DNA of 64,000 nucleotides. It comes from Pseudomonas sp. A-RE-19. GTDB taxonomy: Bacteria; Pseudomonadota; Gammaproteobacteria; Pseudomonadales; Pseudomonadaceae. Every line of letters starts with the position of its first letter. Position 1 is the first letter of the stretch. The stretch covers positions 62,001 to 126,000 of the forward strand of contig NZ_JAHBDQ010000001.1 of assembly GCF_019956555.1 (NCBI RefSeq). The letters run 5' to 3'. Both the position numbers and the translations under genes were made by a program. Shown one piece after another: positions 18,049 through 27,593 of the stretch. A model generated the notes under the pieces. The model saw only the letters and a program-made list of their open reading frames with translations, was not told where the DNA came from and searched no databases.

Positions 18049-20565
18049 TTACTCGGAAGTGGTCAGGGCATGGGGCATGTCCTGACGTTGGGATGTACCG
18101 GTTTCACTGGTTTGCGCCACGTGGGCTTGCGCAACGGGGTGACGCAGCAGGAAGTACGACAGGGCTGGAATCAGGATCAGCGCGCCGAGCATGTTCCACA
18201 GGAACATGAAGGTCAGCAGGATGCCCATGTCGGCCTGGAACTTGATCGGCGACCACACCCAGCACACCACGCCCGCCGCCAGGGTGATGCCCACCAGGCC
18301 GACTACCCGGCCGGTGAACGACACGGCGTTGCGGTAGGCCTGGGACAGCGGCAGGCCCTGGCGCTGGAAGTGCAGTTGCACGCTGAGCAGGTACAAGGCG
18401 TAATCGACGCCGATGCCCACGCCGAGGGCGATCACCGGCAGGGTCGCGACCTTCACGCCAATGCCCATGGCCACCATCAACGCCTCGCAAAGGATCGAGG
18501 TCAGGACCAGTGGCAACAGCGCGACCAGGGTCGCGCGCCAGCTGCGGAAGGTGATCAGACAGAACAGCGTCACCGCCGCATAGACGTAAAGCAGCATGGT
18601 GCGATTGGCTTCGCGCACCACAATATTGGTCGCCGCTTCAATCCCGGCCGACCCGGCCGCCAGCAGGAACTGGCGATCATCGCTGTTGTTCTCCCGGGCG
18701 AATTTTTCGGCAATGCCCACCACGGCATCCAGGGTCTCGGCCTTGTGATCCTTGAGGAAGGTAATCACCGGCATCAGCGAACAATCGGTGTTGAACAACT
18801 CCGGGGAGTTGACCGAGGCTTGCTGCGCGGCGTAGTTCAGCACGTCCTGATTGCGCTGGATGCTGTTGAGCTTGGGGTTGCCCTCGTAGGACCCGGCGGT
18901 GATCTGGCGCACGGCATTGACCAGCGAGGCTGTCGCCTGCACCCCCGGATATTGCTGCAGCTCCCAGGCCAGACGGTCGGCGAGAATCAGCGTCTTGTAG
19001 TTCAGGCAGCCTTCCGGCGCGGTCTTGATCATCACCGCGAACAGGTCGCTGGACAGCGCGTAGTGGCTGGTGATGTAGGCGTTGTCACGGTTATAGCGAG
19101 AGTCGGCGCGCAGCTCCGGTGCGCCACTTTCCAGATCGCCGATCTTCAAATGCAGGCTGACCATGAAGCCGCCGATGCCCATCAGTACTGCGACCAATAC
19201 CGCCCCCGCGGCCCATCTGGCCGTGGTGAAACGGTCGAGCAAGTCCCACAGCTTGCCGAAGCCTTTGTGCCCTTCTGCGCGCGTGTCGATTTTCAGTGCT
19301 CGCTCGGCAGCCTTGGTGCCGACGCCGACATAAGACAGCGCCACCGGCATCAGCAACAGCGAGGTGAAGATCAGCACCGCCACACCGATACTGGCGGTGA
19401 TCGCCAAATCCCGGATCACAGGAATATCGATCAGCATCAGCACCGCAAACCCGACGGCGTCGGCCAGCAACGCGGTGACGCCAGCAATGAACAGGCGGCG
19501 GAAGGTGTAGCGTGCGGCGATCAGTCTGTGGGTGCCACGGGCAATGTCTTGCATGATGCCGTTCATTTTCTGCGCCGCGTGGGACACACCGATGGCGAAG
19601 ATCAGAAAAGGCACGAGCACCGAGTACGGGTCGATGGCATAACCGAGCCAGGCGACGATGCCCAGTTGCCAGACCACTGCGATCAGCGAGCAGCCGACCA
19701 CCAGCAAGGTGCTGCGCACGCAACGGGTGTAGGCGTAAATGATGATCAGCGACGTGACGACGGCCAGGCCGAAGAACATCATCACCTGAATCAGCCCGTC
19801 GATCAGGTCGCCCATCAGTTTGGCGAAACCGATCACCCGGACTTTGTACTGGCCCTTGCCCTCCTCCCCGGCTTTGCGCGCAGCGCTGTCACCTGCAAAT
19901 TCGATCTTGTCGCGCAACTGCTCCTCGAGCATCTGCGAAAAAACGTGGTAGTCGATGCGCTGACCGCTGGCCGTGGCCTTGTCCAGCAGCGGCACGATCA
20001 ACATGCTCGATTTGTAGTCGCTGGCCACCAGACTGCCGACGATACCGGCGCGGGAAATGTTCTGGCGCAACTGTTCTATTTCTGCAGGCTTGCCCTGGTA
20101 GGTATCGGGCATCACCGGGCCGCCCTGGAAACCTTGCTCGGTGACTTCGGTCCAGCGCACCGCCGGGCTCCACAACGACTTCATCCAGGCGCGGTCGACG
20201 CCTTCGGTGACGAACAGCTGATCGTTGACCTGTTTGAGTACATCAAGATAAGCGGGGTCGAAGATATCGCCCTGAGTGTTCTCCACCACCACCCGCACCG
20301 AGTTACCCAGACCGCGCAGCGACTGGCGGTTTTCCAGGAAATTCTGGATGTACGGCTGGCTCTGCGGAATCATTTTTTCGAAGCTTGGACGCAGCTCCAG
20401 GCGAGTCGCGGCCATGTAGCCCAACACCACGGTGGCCAGCGCCATCAGCAGCATGAACAGTGGACGGTAGTTGAACACCAGCCGCTCCAGCCGATTGCCG
20501 GACTGGCGGTCGAAATCCCGCAAATCGCGGATCACCGGCATGGTTTCTTGTTTGGTATGGCCCAT
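18049..20565 (-). CDS. RND/MMPL-family exporter (HAE3-like)
   Basis: An 838-residue inner-membrane transporter with two repeats of one helix, a large periplasmic loop and five helices. The first helix is at ~30-50, helices cluster at ~230-400, and a second set at ~640-810 follows another loop. Paired TM segments such as ALGVGIGVDYALYLLSVQL and PFLIFAIGVSHAAQKMNG match hopanoid/lipid-type MMPL exporters rather than multidrug MexB proteins. There is no adaptor gene; the adjoining YCF48-like, DUF1329 and DUF1302 genes probably supply envelope partners. Lipid or acyl cargo is an inference from family and neighbours. Confidence 0.88.
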   Translation of the reverse strand: MGHTKQETMPVIRDLRDFDRQSGNRLERLVFNYRPLFMLLMALATVVLGYMAATRLELRPSFEKMIPQSQPYIQNFLENRQSLRGLGNSVRVVVENTQGDIFDPAYLDVLKQVNDQLFVTEGVDRAWMKSLWSPAVRWTEVTEQGFQGGPVMPDTYQGKPAEIEQLRQNISRAGIVGSLVASDYKSSMLIVPLLDKATASGQRIDYHVFSQMLEEQLRDKIEFAGDSAARKAGEEGKGQYKVRVIGFAKLMGDLIDGLIQVMMFFGLAVVTSLIIIYAYTRCVRSTLLVVGCSLIAVVWQLGIVAWLGYAIDPYSVLVPFLIFAIGVSHAAQKMNGIMQDIARGTHRLIAARYTFRRLFIAGVTALLADAVGFAVLMLIDIPVIRDLAITASIGVAVLIFTSLLLMPVALSYVGVGTKAAERALKIDTRAEGHKGFGKLWDLLDRFTTARWAAGAVLVAVLMGIGGFMVSLHLKIGDLESGAPELRADSRYNRDNAYITSHYALSSDLFAVMIKTAPEGCLNYKTLILADRLAWELQQYPGVQATASLVNAVRQITAGSYEGNPKLNSIQRNQDVLNYAAQQASVNSPELFNTDCSLMPVITFLKDHKAETLDAVVGIAEKFARENNSDDRQFLLAAGSAGIEAATNIVVREANRTMLLYVYAAVTLFCLITFRSWRATLVALLPLVLTSILCEALMVAMGIGVKVATLPVIALGVGIGVDYALYLLSVQLHFQRQGLPLSQAYRNAVSFTGRVVGLVGITLAAGVVCWVWSPIKFQADMGILLTFMFLWNMLGALILIPALSYFLLRHPVAQAHVAQTSETGTSQRQDMPHALTTSE

Positions 20566-20596
20566 GTCTGGGTTCTCGCTCTAAGGGTTCGAGGGC

Positions 20597-21670
20597 TTAT
20601 TCAACGGACAGCGTCCGTGCACCACGGCTGCCGACCACCACCAACGCACCGTCGGCGGCGCGCGTGACGCCCGTCACCGGGACCGGCTCGGCTTGCTGCA
20701 CCCAGTGCATTTGCGCACCGATGTCCTGGCTCACCAGCATCTGCCCGCCCTGGGTAAACAAGCGGTAATGACCGTGGGCATCGACGATGCCGGCGGTGAT
20801 GCTGACGTGCAGGCCACTGTCCAGCGGGGTCCAGCTGAGACCGCCATCGGTGCTGCGCAGCACATTGCCGCGCAAGCCATAGACGAGCGCTTCGCCGGGC
20901 TTGCCGAGCACACCGAAAAAACTGCCCTGATAGGGTGTCTGCACGGCGGCGAACCGCTGTTGGGTGTCATCCCACTTGAGCAACAGGCCTTGCTCTCCGG
21001 CGATGTACAGCGCGTCGCCGGTGAAGGCGATAGCGTTGAGGTGAAAGCCCTGCGGGTTGTCGGTGCGGTCCTGGAACGGTGTCCAGCTCTGGCCGCCATC
21101 CTCGGTGCGCAGGATCAGGTTGAACACTCCGACCACATAGCCGAGGTGGTCGTTGGCGAACCAGACATCGAGCAAGGGTTTGTCGGCGCCCTGCGCCACC
21201 AGGCGCTCACCTTCGGCGACCAGCAGTGGCCATTGTTCATTGCCAGGTTCTGCACTGGCCAACGCCTGGTAATGCTTGACCAGCAAGGCACCGATCTCGC
21301 GGCCGTCCAGTTGTTTACGCCAGGTCGCACCCGCGTCACTGCTGTGCAACACCACACCGTCGCCGCCCACTGCCCAGCCCTGGGTGGCGGAAGGAAAACT
21401 CACGGCGTTGAGGTCGGCACTGACCGGCACAGCGGCCTGCTGCCAGTGTTTGCCGGCATCATCGGAATACAGAATGTGGCCACGCTGCCCGACGGCGACC
21501 AGACGCTCGCCAGCGCGGGCCATGCCGGATAACGGGCTGTTGACGGCCAGAGCGCTGACCCTGGCCGGCAGATCCAGCACGTCGACATAACCGGAGGCCT
21601 GGCTGAGGCCTTGCAACAGTGCAAGCAGAGCGCCGAGCGCCAGCTGCAGGTAATTTTTGTTCGAACACAT
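20597..21670 (-). CDS. Exported YCF48-like beta-propeller protein
   Basis: A 357-residue secreted protein. The signal peptide is at residues 1-~25 (hydrophobic LALGALLALLQ ending near SQASG). Repeated BNR/YCF48-type blades follow, each with a GxTWxx or GxSWTP signature (DAGATWRK, DGGQSWTPF, DGGLSWTPL). ATG 21670 is chosen so that the signal peptide is N-terminal; a start 57 bases upstream adds an arginine-rich segment. YCF48-like proteins are often assembly factors, and in Pseudomonas they recur beside MMPL and DUF1302/1329 genes. A scaffold role for the transporter is inferred. Confidence 0.82.
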   Translation of the reverse strand: MCSNKNYLQLALGALLALLQGLSQASGYVDVLDLPARVSALAVNSPLSGMARAGERLVAVGQRGHILYSDDAGKHWQQAAVPVSADLNAVSFPSATQGWAVGGDGVVLHSSDAGATWRKQLDGREIGALLVKHYQALASAEPGNEQWPLLVAEGERLVAQGADKPLLDVWFANDHLGYVVGVFNLILRTEDGGQSWTPFQDRTDNPQGFHLNAIAFTGDALYIAGEQGLLLKWDDTQQRFAAVQTPYQGSFFGVLGKPGEALVYGLRGNVLRSTDGGLSWTPLDSGLHVSITAGIVDAHGHYRLFTQGGQMLVSQDIGAQMHWVQQAEPVPVTGVTRAADGALVVVGSRGARTLSVE

Positions 21671-21820
21671 ACCGCGTCCTCTTCGGAAAACCGCGCCGGG
21701 GCACACGTCCGTGTGCCTGACGTTCAAACCTGGCGCCCGAAACGATCGGCATGCACCGACCGTCGTGGGGTCCCCTGCCTGGCGGGCAGTGGACCGAACG
21801 GACGCTTTGTCACGGTTTGC

Positions 21821-23179
21821 TTAGCGAATCCCGCTACCTGCCAGCGACTCCGGCGACCACTGCGCCTTGGAGAGCGGATCGATGTACTTGATGCCGCCGT
21901 AAGGGCCCACCACACCGTTGATGTTGTAGGAACCACCCACCAGGTCGTAGATCATGAAGGGCGTGGAGTCCGGGATCTGCTTGTCATAGCTCTGGCTGAG
22001 GAACGCGAAGGAGCCACGGTACAGCTGACCACGGGCGTCGTACTGGTCAGAGGCCAGAGCGGTCCAGCTGTCTTCGTCGAGGTAGAAGCGACGCTTCTGG
22101 TAGATGTGACGGGCGCCGGCCTTGAGGTTGCCCTCCACCACCCAGACCCGGTGTTTTTCCCAACGCACGTAATCCGGTGCCAGGTGATTGGCCATGGTCA
22201 GCGCCTTGGGGTCTTGGGCGTAGGTCAGCTTGTAAGTGTTGTAGGGCACGATCATTTCCTGCTTGCCCGTAAGCTTCCAGTCGTAGCGGTCCAGTGCACC
22301 GTTGAACACGAAGACATCGTCATAGGTGCCCGCGCCGGCAGTGCCGGGGTTTGGCGTGTCGTAGGCCAGGTTCGGTGCCAGCTTGACCCGACGCTGGCCA
22401 GGCAAGTATTGCCAGGCGCGGCGCGGTTGCTGCAACGGATTGGCGGCGTCCTTGAGCATCACTGCTTCACCGGCCCGGCGCGCAGGGCCGGTGTAGGACA
22501 GCTTCATCTGGTAGTACACGTCGGCGCTGCTGATCGGCTGCGTCAGGTTCTCGTAGATCGGGTAGGAAATGAACGCCTGCCCGGTGATCGCCAGGCTCGG
22601 CACGCCTGCGGAATCGACGTTCCAGGAGTCGTACTTGGAACTGATGTTGACCCCCTGATAGCGCAGCAGGAAATTCCACATCGCCTCGTTACCCGATTGC
22701 GGAATCGGGAACGGTACGCCCGGCAGTACGTTGTCGATGGCCAGGCCGCCTTCGAGGGACTTGGCGCCGGTGGCATTTTTCACGCCGTTGTCCAGCACGG
22801 CCTTGGGCAGTGTGACGGTGCGGTGGGTCGGGTAGACATTGATGTGAAAGCTTGGGAAACGCTTGGCCAGTTCCGTCGTGGTTGCACTGAGCAAGCCCTT
22901 GTACTGATCGACGTTTTTGCCGTCGATCACCAGCAACGGTTTTTCGTTGACGAAGGGATCCGGACGCATGCTGTCACCGGATTTGAAACTGGCCGGTGGC
23001 GTGGTCAGGCCACCGTCATAAGCGGGGATGGAACCATCAGCGTTCCCGGCCTTTTCGGCGCCCACCAGGGTCAGGCTGCTGCCCAACCTGGCAGCGTCCT
23101 GAGTTGAAACAGCAGCCTGTGCCTGAGCAGTAAGGACCATCGCCAGCGAAGCGGCCAACACGGTTTTTGCGAATTTCAT
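21821..23179 (-). CDS. DUF1329 periplasmic protein
   Basis: A 452-residue exported protein beginning with a clear Sec signal (MKFAKTVLAASLAMVLTAQ, cleavage near AQA). The mature part matches the DUF1329 family, whose fold resembles the LolA/LolB lipoprotein-carrier barrel (established for the family). Tryptophan- and tyrosine-rich strands such as YDWKLTGKQEM and YQKRRFYLDEDSW are typical. It follows the DUF1302 gene by 41 bp, the usual pairing. I infer a lipid- or acyl-carrying partner for the outer-membrane DUF1302 protein and the MMPL exporter. Confidence 0.88.
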   Translation of the reverse strand: MKFAKTVLAASLAMVLTAQAQAAVSTQDAARLGSSLTLVGAEKAGNADGSIPAYDGGLTTPPASFKSGDSMRPDPFVNEKPLLVIDGKNVDQYKGLLSATTTELAKRFPSFHINVYPTHRTVTLPKAVLDNGVKNATGAKSLEGGLAIDNVLPGVPFPIPQSGNEAMWNFLLRYQGVNISSKYDSWNVDSAGVPSLAITGQAFISYPIYENLTQPISSADVYYQMKLSYTGPARRAGEAVMLKDAANPLQQPRRAWQYLPGQRRVKLAPNLAYDTPNPGTAGAGTYDDVFVFNGALDRYDWKLTGKQEMIVPYNTYKLTYAQDPKALTMANHLAPDYVRWEKHRVWVVEGNLKAGARHIYQKRRFYLDEDSWTALASDQYDARGQLYRGSFAFLSQSYDKQIPDSTPFMIYDLVGGSYNINGVVGPYGGIKYIDPLSKAQWSPESLAGSGIR

Positions 23180-23220
23180 CTTGTTATTCTCCTGCTTGCA
23201 TTGAGCAAATCAGTGGTGAA

Positions 23221-25233
23221 TCAAAAAGTGGTTTTCATCGTCAGGTAAACGGCGCCACGGTCCTCAGTCGTGGCCCCCCCACCGGAGAAGGCCGAGTAGC
23301 CACCGCCGTAGCACGCGTAGTTTTCATTGCCGCTAAAGGCATTGGGGGTGGAGCCGTCGCCGCTGCCGGCATTGGCCGCGCCGGTGCTCAGACCGCTGGT
23401 GTCGCACTTGTCGGTCTTGCCGAAGGAGTCCACGTACTTCAGGTCGACGAAGTATTTGTTGTACACAACGGCGCCCACGCCCACGGCATAGTTGCCGGTG
23501 TCTTTGGCGCCGCCACCGGACACTGGCGACACGCCGGCGAGGCCCACGTTGACGGACATCGGTGCATTGAGATCGACCCCCGGGAATACCTGGTACCAGG
23601 TCGGGGTGAAGTTGACCGCGACGCCCCAGTTGTCCCGGGTCGGCTGGTCGATGCAGCGATAGGTGTCCTTGCCCTTGTAGAGCGCTTCGTTCTTGCTATC
23701 GAGCTTGAGCAAGTTGCTGTAGTACAACTCGGCGAGCAGGCTGGCCGAATCGAACACCGGTGTTTTCGGGAAGGTCATCAGGCCGTTGAGCGTCCAGTGC
23801 AACGTGTCACCGGTGGCACTCATGCTGTCGCCCTTTTCCGGCGTGTCGTAGATCACACCGGTGGCCGCCGTGCGGGCCGGCAACAGACCGAGGCCGGCGC
23901 CCAAACCCAGAGGGCTGGTCGAGCTGACAATCGCCGGAATACTGGCCAGCGGCATGTTGTGTCGAATGTTCAGGTCCGAACCCACACTGATACCGCCCAC
24001 ATCCTTGGACAGGCTCAGGCCGACGATCTTGATGTTGTCGGCATAGGCCAGTTGATAGGTGCTGGTACTCAGCGAGTTGAGGGTGTTGACCACCGCAGGC
24101 ACTTGCCCTGCCGGCCGGGTGCCGTTGGGGTTGGCCGAGGTCAGGCCACGGGCATCCAGCCAGGCTTGCGGCAGGATCTCCGAGGTTTCGCGGTAGTAAA
24201 CGCCGAGGGTGCCATCCAGCCAGGCCGGCGACCACTTGGCCATGATGCCCCAGTCGCCGCGCTTGTCCGGCGTCAGGTCATGGCCGCGACGTACGTTGGT
24301 CAAGCCGTTGCACGGCGCCAGGCCACAGCCCAGCGGGCTGCCCGGCACCACGCCATTGGTGTTGCCCAGCAGGAATGACTGCGCACCGAAGCCGACCAGG
24401 TCGGAACCGCCGTAGTAGGTGCCCGCTTCCGACAGACGCGCCGCATCCCAATCGAGGAAGTACTGGGCACCCACGGTCAATTCCGGGTTGACGGTGAACG
24501 ACATCGACAACTGGTTACGCGGAACGAAAAGCTCCTTGGCTTCAGTTCCCGGCGAGGCGGCCAGTTTGGCCAGGTCCAGGCCGGACTGGCCGTAGCTGAT
24601 CGAGTGCACCGGGTTGAGGATGGTTTCACCCCAGAACACGTTGTGCTGACCGGCCTTGATGCTCAACAGCGACTCCTCGCCCACGTCGGTGCTGTAGAAC
24701 ACGAAGGCATCGAGGATTTCGCCGGAAGGACCGGTGTAGTAACGCTGGGCGTAGTTGCTCAGGTGCGGGCTGCCATTGCCGACGTTGTCATTGGTGACCC
24801 CGGCCAGGCGCGGATCGTTGGCGACCAGACCCGACCTTGCGTCATTGCCGTTGACGAACGGGTTGGAATTGGAGCCGGTGTTCTCGTAGGCCTTGTCGTA
24901 CCAACTGGCGGCGCTGACGCGAAAGCCCATGTGGTTTTGGTAAACCACATCCATCTCGGTCAACAGGTCAACGCGGTTGGTGATGTTGGTTCCGGCCTTG
25001 CGGAAGTTGTAGTCGCCATCGTTGTTGTTCGGTGTCGCCAACATGCGCTTGTCGGCGCTTTCGGTGCGTACGCCGTAGTTGTACTTCACGGTGTTATCCA
25101 GCCGCGCGGTCCAGTCCGGGTTACCTGTATCGAGTTCGACCGCCTGCGCGACCGGCACGGCGGCAGCCAGAATGGCCGAGGCCAACAAGGTGTATCGCGA
25201 GGGTGCGAACCCGTGACTCTTATTGTTATGCAT
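23221..25233 (-). CDS. DUF1302 outer-membrane barrel protein
   Basis: A 670-residue protein with an Ala-rich signal peptide (~1-31) followed by many amphipathic strands and a terminal phenylalanine (TMKTTF), features of an outer-membrane barrel. DUF1302 proteins occur almost always beside DUF1329, as here. It is the first gene of the six-gene operon. A hairpin-forming sequence (about 25279-25307, CGCAACCCC against GGGGTTTGCG) precedes the start in the leader region. The likely role is passage or sensing of a hydrophobic substrate across the outer membrane; this is inferred from the gene set. Confidence 0.88.
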   Translation of the reverse strand: MHNNKSHGFAPSRYTLLASAILAAAVPVAQAVELDTGNPDWTARLDNTVKYNYGVRTESADKRMLATPNNNDGDYNFRKAGTNITNRVDLLTEMDVVYQNHMGFRVSAASWYDKAYENTGSNSNPFVNGNDARSGLVANDPRLAGVTNDNVGNGSPHLSNYAQRYYTGPSGEILDAFVFYSTDVGEESLLSIKAGQHNVFWGETILNPVHSISYGQSGLDLAKLAASPGTEAKELFVPRNQLSMSFTVNPELTVGAQYFLDWDAARLSEAGTYYGGSDLVGFGAQSFLLGNTNGVVPGSPLGCGLAPCNGLTNVRRGHDLTPDKRGDWGIMAKWSPAWLDGTLGVYYRETSEILPQAWLDARGLTSANPNGTRPAGQVPAVVNTLNSLSTSTYQLAYADNIKIVGLSLSKDVGGISVGSDLNIRHNMPLASIPAIVSSTSPLGLGAGLGLLPARTAATGVIYDTPEKGDSMSATGDTLHWTLNGLMTFPKTPVFDSASLLAELYYSNLLKLDSKNEALYKGKDTYRCIDQPTRDNWGVAVNFTPTWYQVFPGVDLNAPMSVNVGLAGVSPVSGGGAKDTGNYAVGVGAVVYNKYFVDLKYVDSFGKTDKCDTSGLSTGAANAGSGDGSTPNAFSGNENYACYGGGYSAFSGGGATTEDRGAVYLTMKTTF

Positions 25234-25361
25234 TGCGTTGTCTCCGCCTTTTTGTATTTGTTTTAAGCGCAGCCGCCCTCGCGCAACCCCTTGTTCCAGG
25301 GGTTTGCGTTTTTCAGGAGTGAGGGCAAATGCCGGATGGCCGGGGCCAACCGGCGCCTGAA

Positions 25362-25928
25362 CTAGCTATCCAGCGCCAGGATGAGTGCTTCGGCTTGAGG
25401 CCAGTGGCCGAAACCTGCAGCCGGATTGAGATGACCCACCTCGCCCACGTTCAGCAGTTCGCTGCCCCAGCCATCAGCCAGGCAGGTGACGGCGTCCAGG
25501 CTGGCCAGGTGGTCGTTGGTACTGGCGGCCACCAGGCTGCGGAACGGCAGTGGTCCTTTTGGTAGCGGATTCCAACCCTGGGTGCGCAGGGTTTCAGCGG
25601 ATGGGTAGCCTTGTGGCCAATGAGCATCGAGATCCGGAGGAGTGGCCAGCAGCGCACCCTTGATCGGTCGACTGTGCTGCGCAGCCCAGTGCGCGACCAT
25701 CAACACGCCAGCGCTGTGAGCGACCAGAATCACCGGCCCGTCGATCTGCTCCAGCGCGTGCTGGATCGCTTCGACCCGCTTGACGCAATCGAGCTTGTCG
25801 GTTTCCAGCGGTGGCACACTGCGCACCTTGCACAGCCTTGCCTCAAGCAGCGTTTGCCAATGCTCGGCAACGTGCTCGCGCAGGCCCGGTACGATCAGAA
25901 CGGTTGCGACAGTTTGCAGTTTGTCCAC
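25362..25928 (-). CDS. RBBP9/YdeN-family serine hydrolase
   Basis: A 188-residue cytoplasmic alpha/beta hydrolase. It starts with the strand TVLIVPGL, has the nucleophile elbow LVAHSAG (HSxG form usual for this family), an Asp in STNDHLAS and the catalytic His in GEVGHLNPAAGFG, so the Ser-Asp-His triad is complete. It lies upstream of the DUF1302 operon in the same direction with a 128-bp gap, and may be transcribed with it or separately. These enzymes cleave small esters; the substrate is unknown. Confidence 0.87.
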   Translation of the reverse strand: MDKLQTVATVLIVPGLREHVAEHWQTLLEARLCKVRSVPPLETDKLDCVKRVEAIQHALEQIDGPVILVAHSAGVLMVAHWAAQHSRPIKGALLATPPDLDAHWPQGYPSAETLRTQGWNPLPKGPLPFRSLVAASTNDHLASLDAVTCLADGWGSELLNVGEVGHLNPAAGFGHWPQAEALILALDS

Positions 25929-26283
25929 TTCAACACCTTCGCTTTCTCGATGACTCGACTGGCTCTATCGCCAGGGGCTTTTTGTAGGACTGACATTAAA
26001 GAGCACCCACCCGAGGCGCTTTTCATTGGACGTCAGGCACTTTTCTTTTCATGACAAATTTCCAGGTGTTGGCGTGCCCCGACCATTGGTCGAAAAACAC
26101 CGCAGCTTCTCTGTGGGTCACTGTAATCAATGGGTGAGCCTCGATTGCTCGACGACAACGGAGGTGATTCTGGACAGCATTGGCCGAGCGCCATCGACGA
26201 CACCACAACTGTTCAATTGCTGATGTGCTGGATATAGTCGCCACGCTCATTTGAATCGCAACCGGCCCAGGAAAGACCTTCGC
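25929..26283. other. 355-bp divergent intergenic region
   Basis: This stretch separates the hydrolase/DUF1302 unit from the AraC gene and should contain both promoters. I see no convincing gene and no clear operator. The only decisive element is the AGGAAAG ribosome site just before the AraC start. Confidence 0.5.
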
Positions 26284-27321
26284 ATGCCCAAGCTTGTTCG
26301 CGCCGCTGTTTTGACCAACTACCTGGAGGTCACCCAGTACCTGGGGTTCAACCCGCGCGATGTGCTGGCCGGCGTCGGCTTGAGCAAAGCGCTGCTGCAA
26401 GCGCCCGAGCACCGCATCCCCATTGATGCCGCCGTACGCCTGCTGGAAGATTCGGCCGTCGCCAGTGGCTGTCAGAGCTTCGGCCTGAGCATGGCCGAGT
26501 CGCGCCATCTCTCGGACTTCGGTGTGGTCAGCCTGCTGCTCAGCCATCAGCGAACGCTGCGAGATGCGTTGCATGTGTTGGTGCATTACCGGCATCTGAT
26601 GAACGACTCGCTGGCCCTCTTCATTGAGGAGGCTGGCAAGATGGTGATCATTCGCGAGGAGGTGGTCACCGAATCGCCGATGCCCTGCCGACAAGCCAAT
26701 GAACTGGCCATCGGGGTGATGTTCCGCCTGTGCGCCGCCCTGCTCGGCTCTCACTGGCATCCCTACAGTGTCAACTTCACGCACCAGCCTCCCGACAACC
26801 TGCAACTGCATCGCCGCCTGTTTGGCTGCACGCTGGAATTCGGCAGTGAGTTCAACGGCATTGTCTGTTCCGACGCCAGCCTCGACATGACCAACCCCCA
26901 TGCCGACCCGGCCATGGCGCGCTACGCCCAGAGCTACCTCGACTCGCTGCTGAGCCACGAAGGACCCTCGATGCTGTTCGAGGTGCGCAAAGCCATCTAC
27001 CTGCTGCTGCCAATGGGACGCGCCACCATCGAGCAGATCGCCCAGACCCAGGGCATGAACGTTCGGACTCTGCAGCGCCGCCTGAAAGACGACGGCTGCG
27101 CCTTCAACGACCTGATCAACGACGTGCGTCGCGACCTGGTGTTGCGCTACCTGGACAACCCGAATTATTCGTTGGGGCGCATTGCCGACATGCTCGGCTA
27201 CTCCATGGCGAGTTCCTTCACACGCTGGTTCATCACCCAGTTCGGCATGCCGCCCGCCGCATGGCGCAGCGCACAAAAGCAAACCACCTCTAAATCTCTC
27301 TCTGGCCCCAAAGAGTCCTGA
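26284..27321 (+). CDS. AraC-family regulator with arabinose-binding-like domain
   Basis: A 345-residue regulator. Residues ~15-200 match the PF12625-type sensory domain (LTNYLEVTQYLGFNPRDVL), and the C-terminal ~100 residues form the AraC helix-turn-helix pair (MNVRTLQRRLKDDG, MLGYSMASSFTRWF). ATG 26284 is supported by AGGAAAG about 9 bases upstream; a TTG at 26251 is less likely. This subclass (OruR/ArgR-like and lipid-pathway regulators) often controls adjacent divergent operons. The DUF1302-to-ligase operon is the natural target (inference). Confidence 0.9.
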   Translation: MPKLVRAAVLTNYLEVTQYLGFNPRDVLAGVGLSKALLQAPEHRIPIDAAVRLLEDSAVASGCQSFGLSMAESRHLSDFGVVSLLLSHQRTLRDALHVLVHYRHLMNDSLALFIEEAGKMVIIREEVVTESPMPCRQANELAIGVMFRLCAALLGSHWHPYSVNFTHQPPDNLQLHRRLFGCTLEFGSEFNGIVCSDASLDMTNPHADPAMARYAQSYLDSLLSHEGPSMLFEVRKAIYLLLPMGRATIEQIAQTQGMNVRTLQRRLKDDGCAFNDLINDVRRDLVLRYLDNPNYSLGRIADMLGYSMASSFTRWFITQFGMPPAAWRSAQKQTTSKSLSGPKES

Positions 27322-27593
27322 GCCAGCCGACCTCTGAATAATCTGTCGCTGGCACGGGCAAAAAGTCCGCAGCGGATTAGCCGATGCGTCTCCACGTTGC
27401 CCCCCTTCTTCCCCGCATTCATTACCTGAAGGCTTTTCTGACAGCCTCAGGCTTCAAGCATCCCATCCCGATCCTACAAGCGATTAAGTCGCGACTGGCA
27501 GCGTCACCTATCCCCCAACGCGCACCGTTATCCCCAGAAACCAATCACTGATTTGGCGCCCAGGGACGGGCTTTGCGCAAAAGGGATGCATTC

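Noticed and set aside
18070..20667. 865-codon open frame antisense to the MMPL exporter gene
   Set aside because: It mirrors a well-supported transporter; its translation is rich in His, Gln and Arg with no domain, as expected from antisense of GC-rich codons.
26023..27282. Long frame antisense to the AraC regulator
   Set aside because: Opposite to a gene with two clear helix-turn-helix motifs; no independent evidence.
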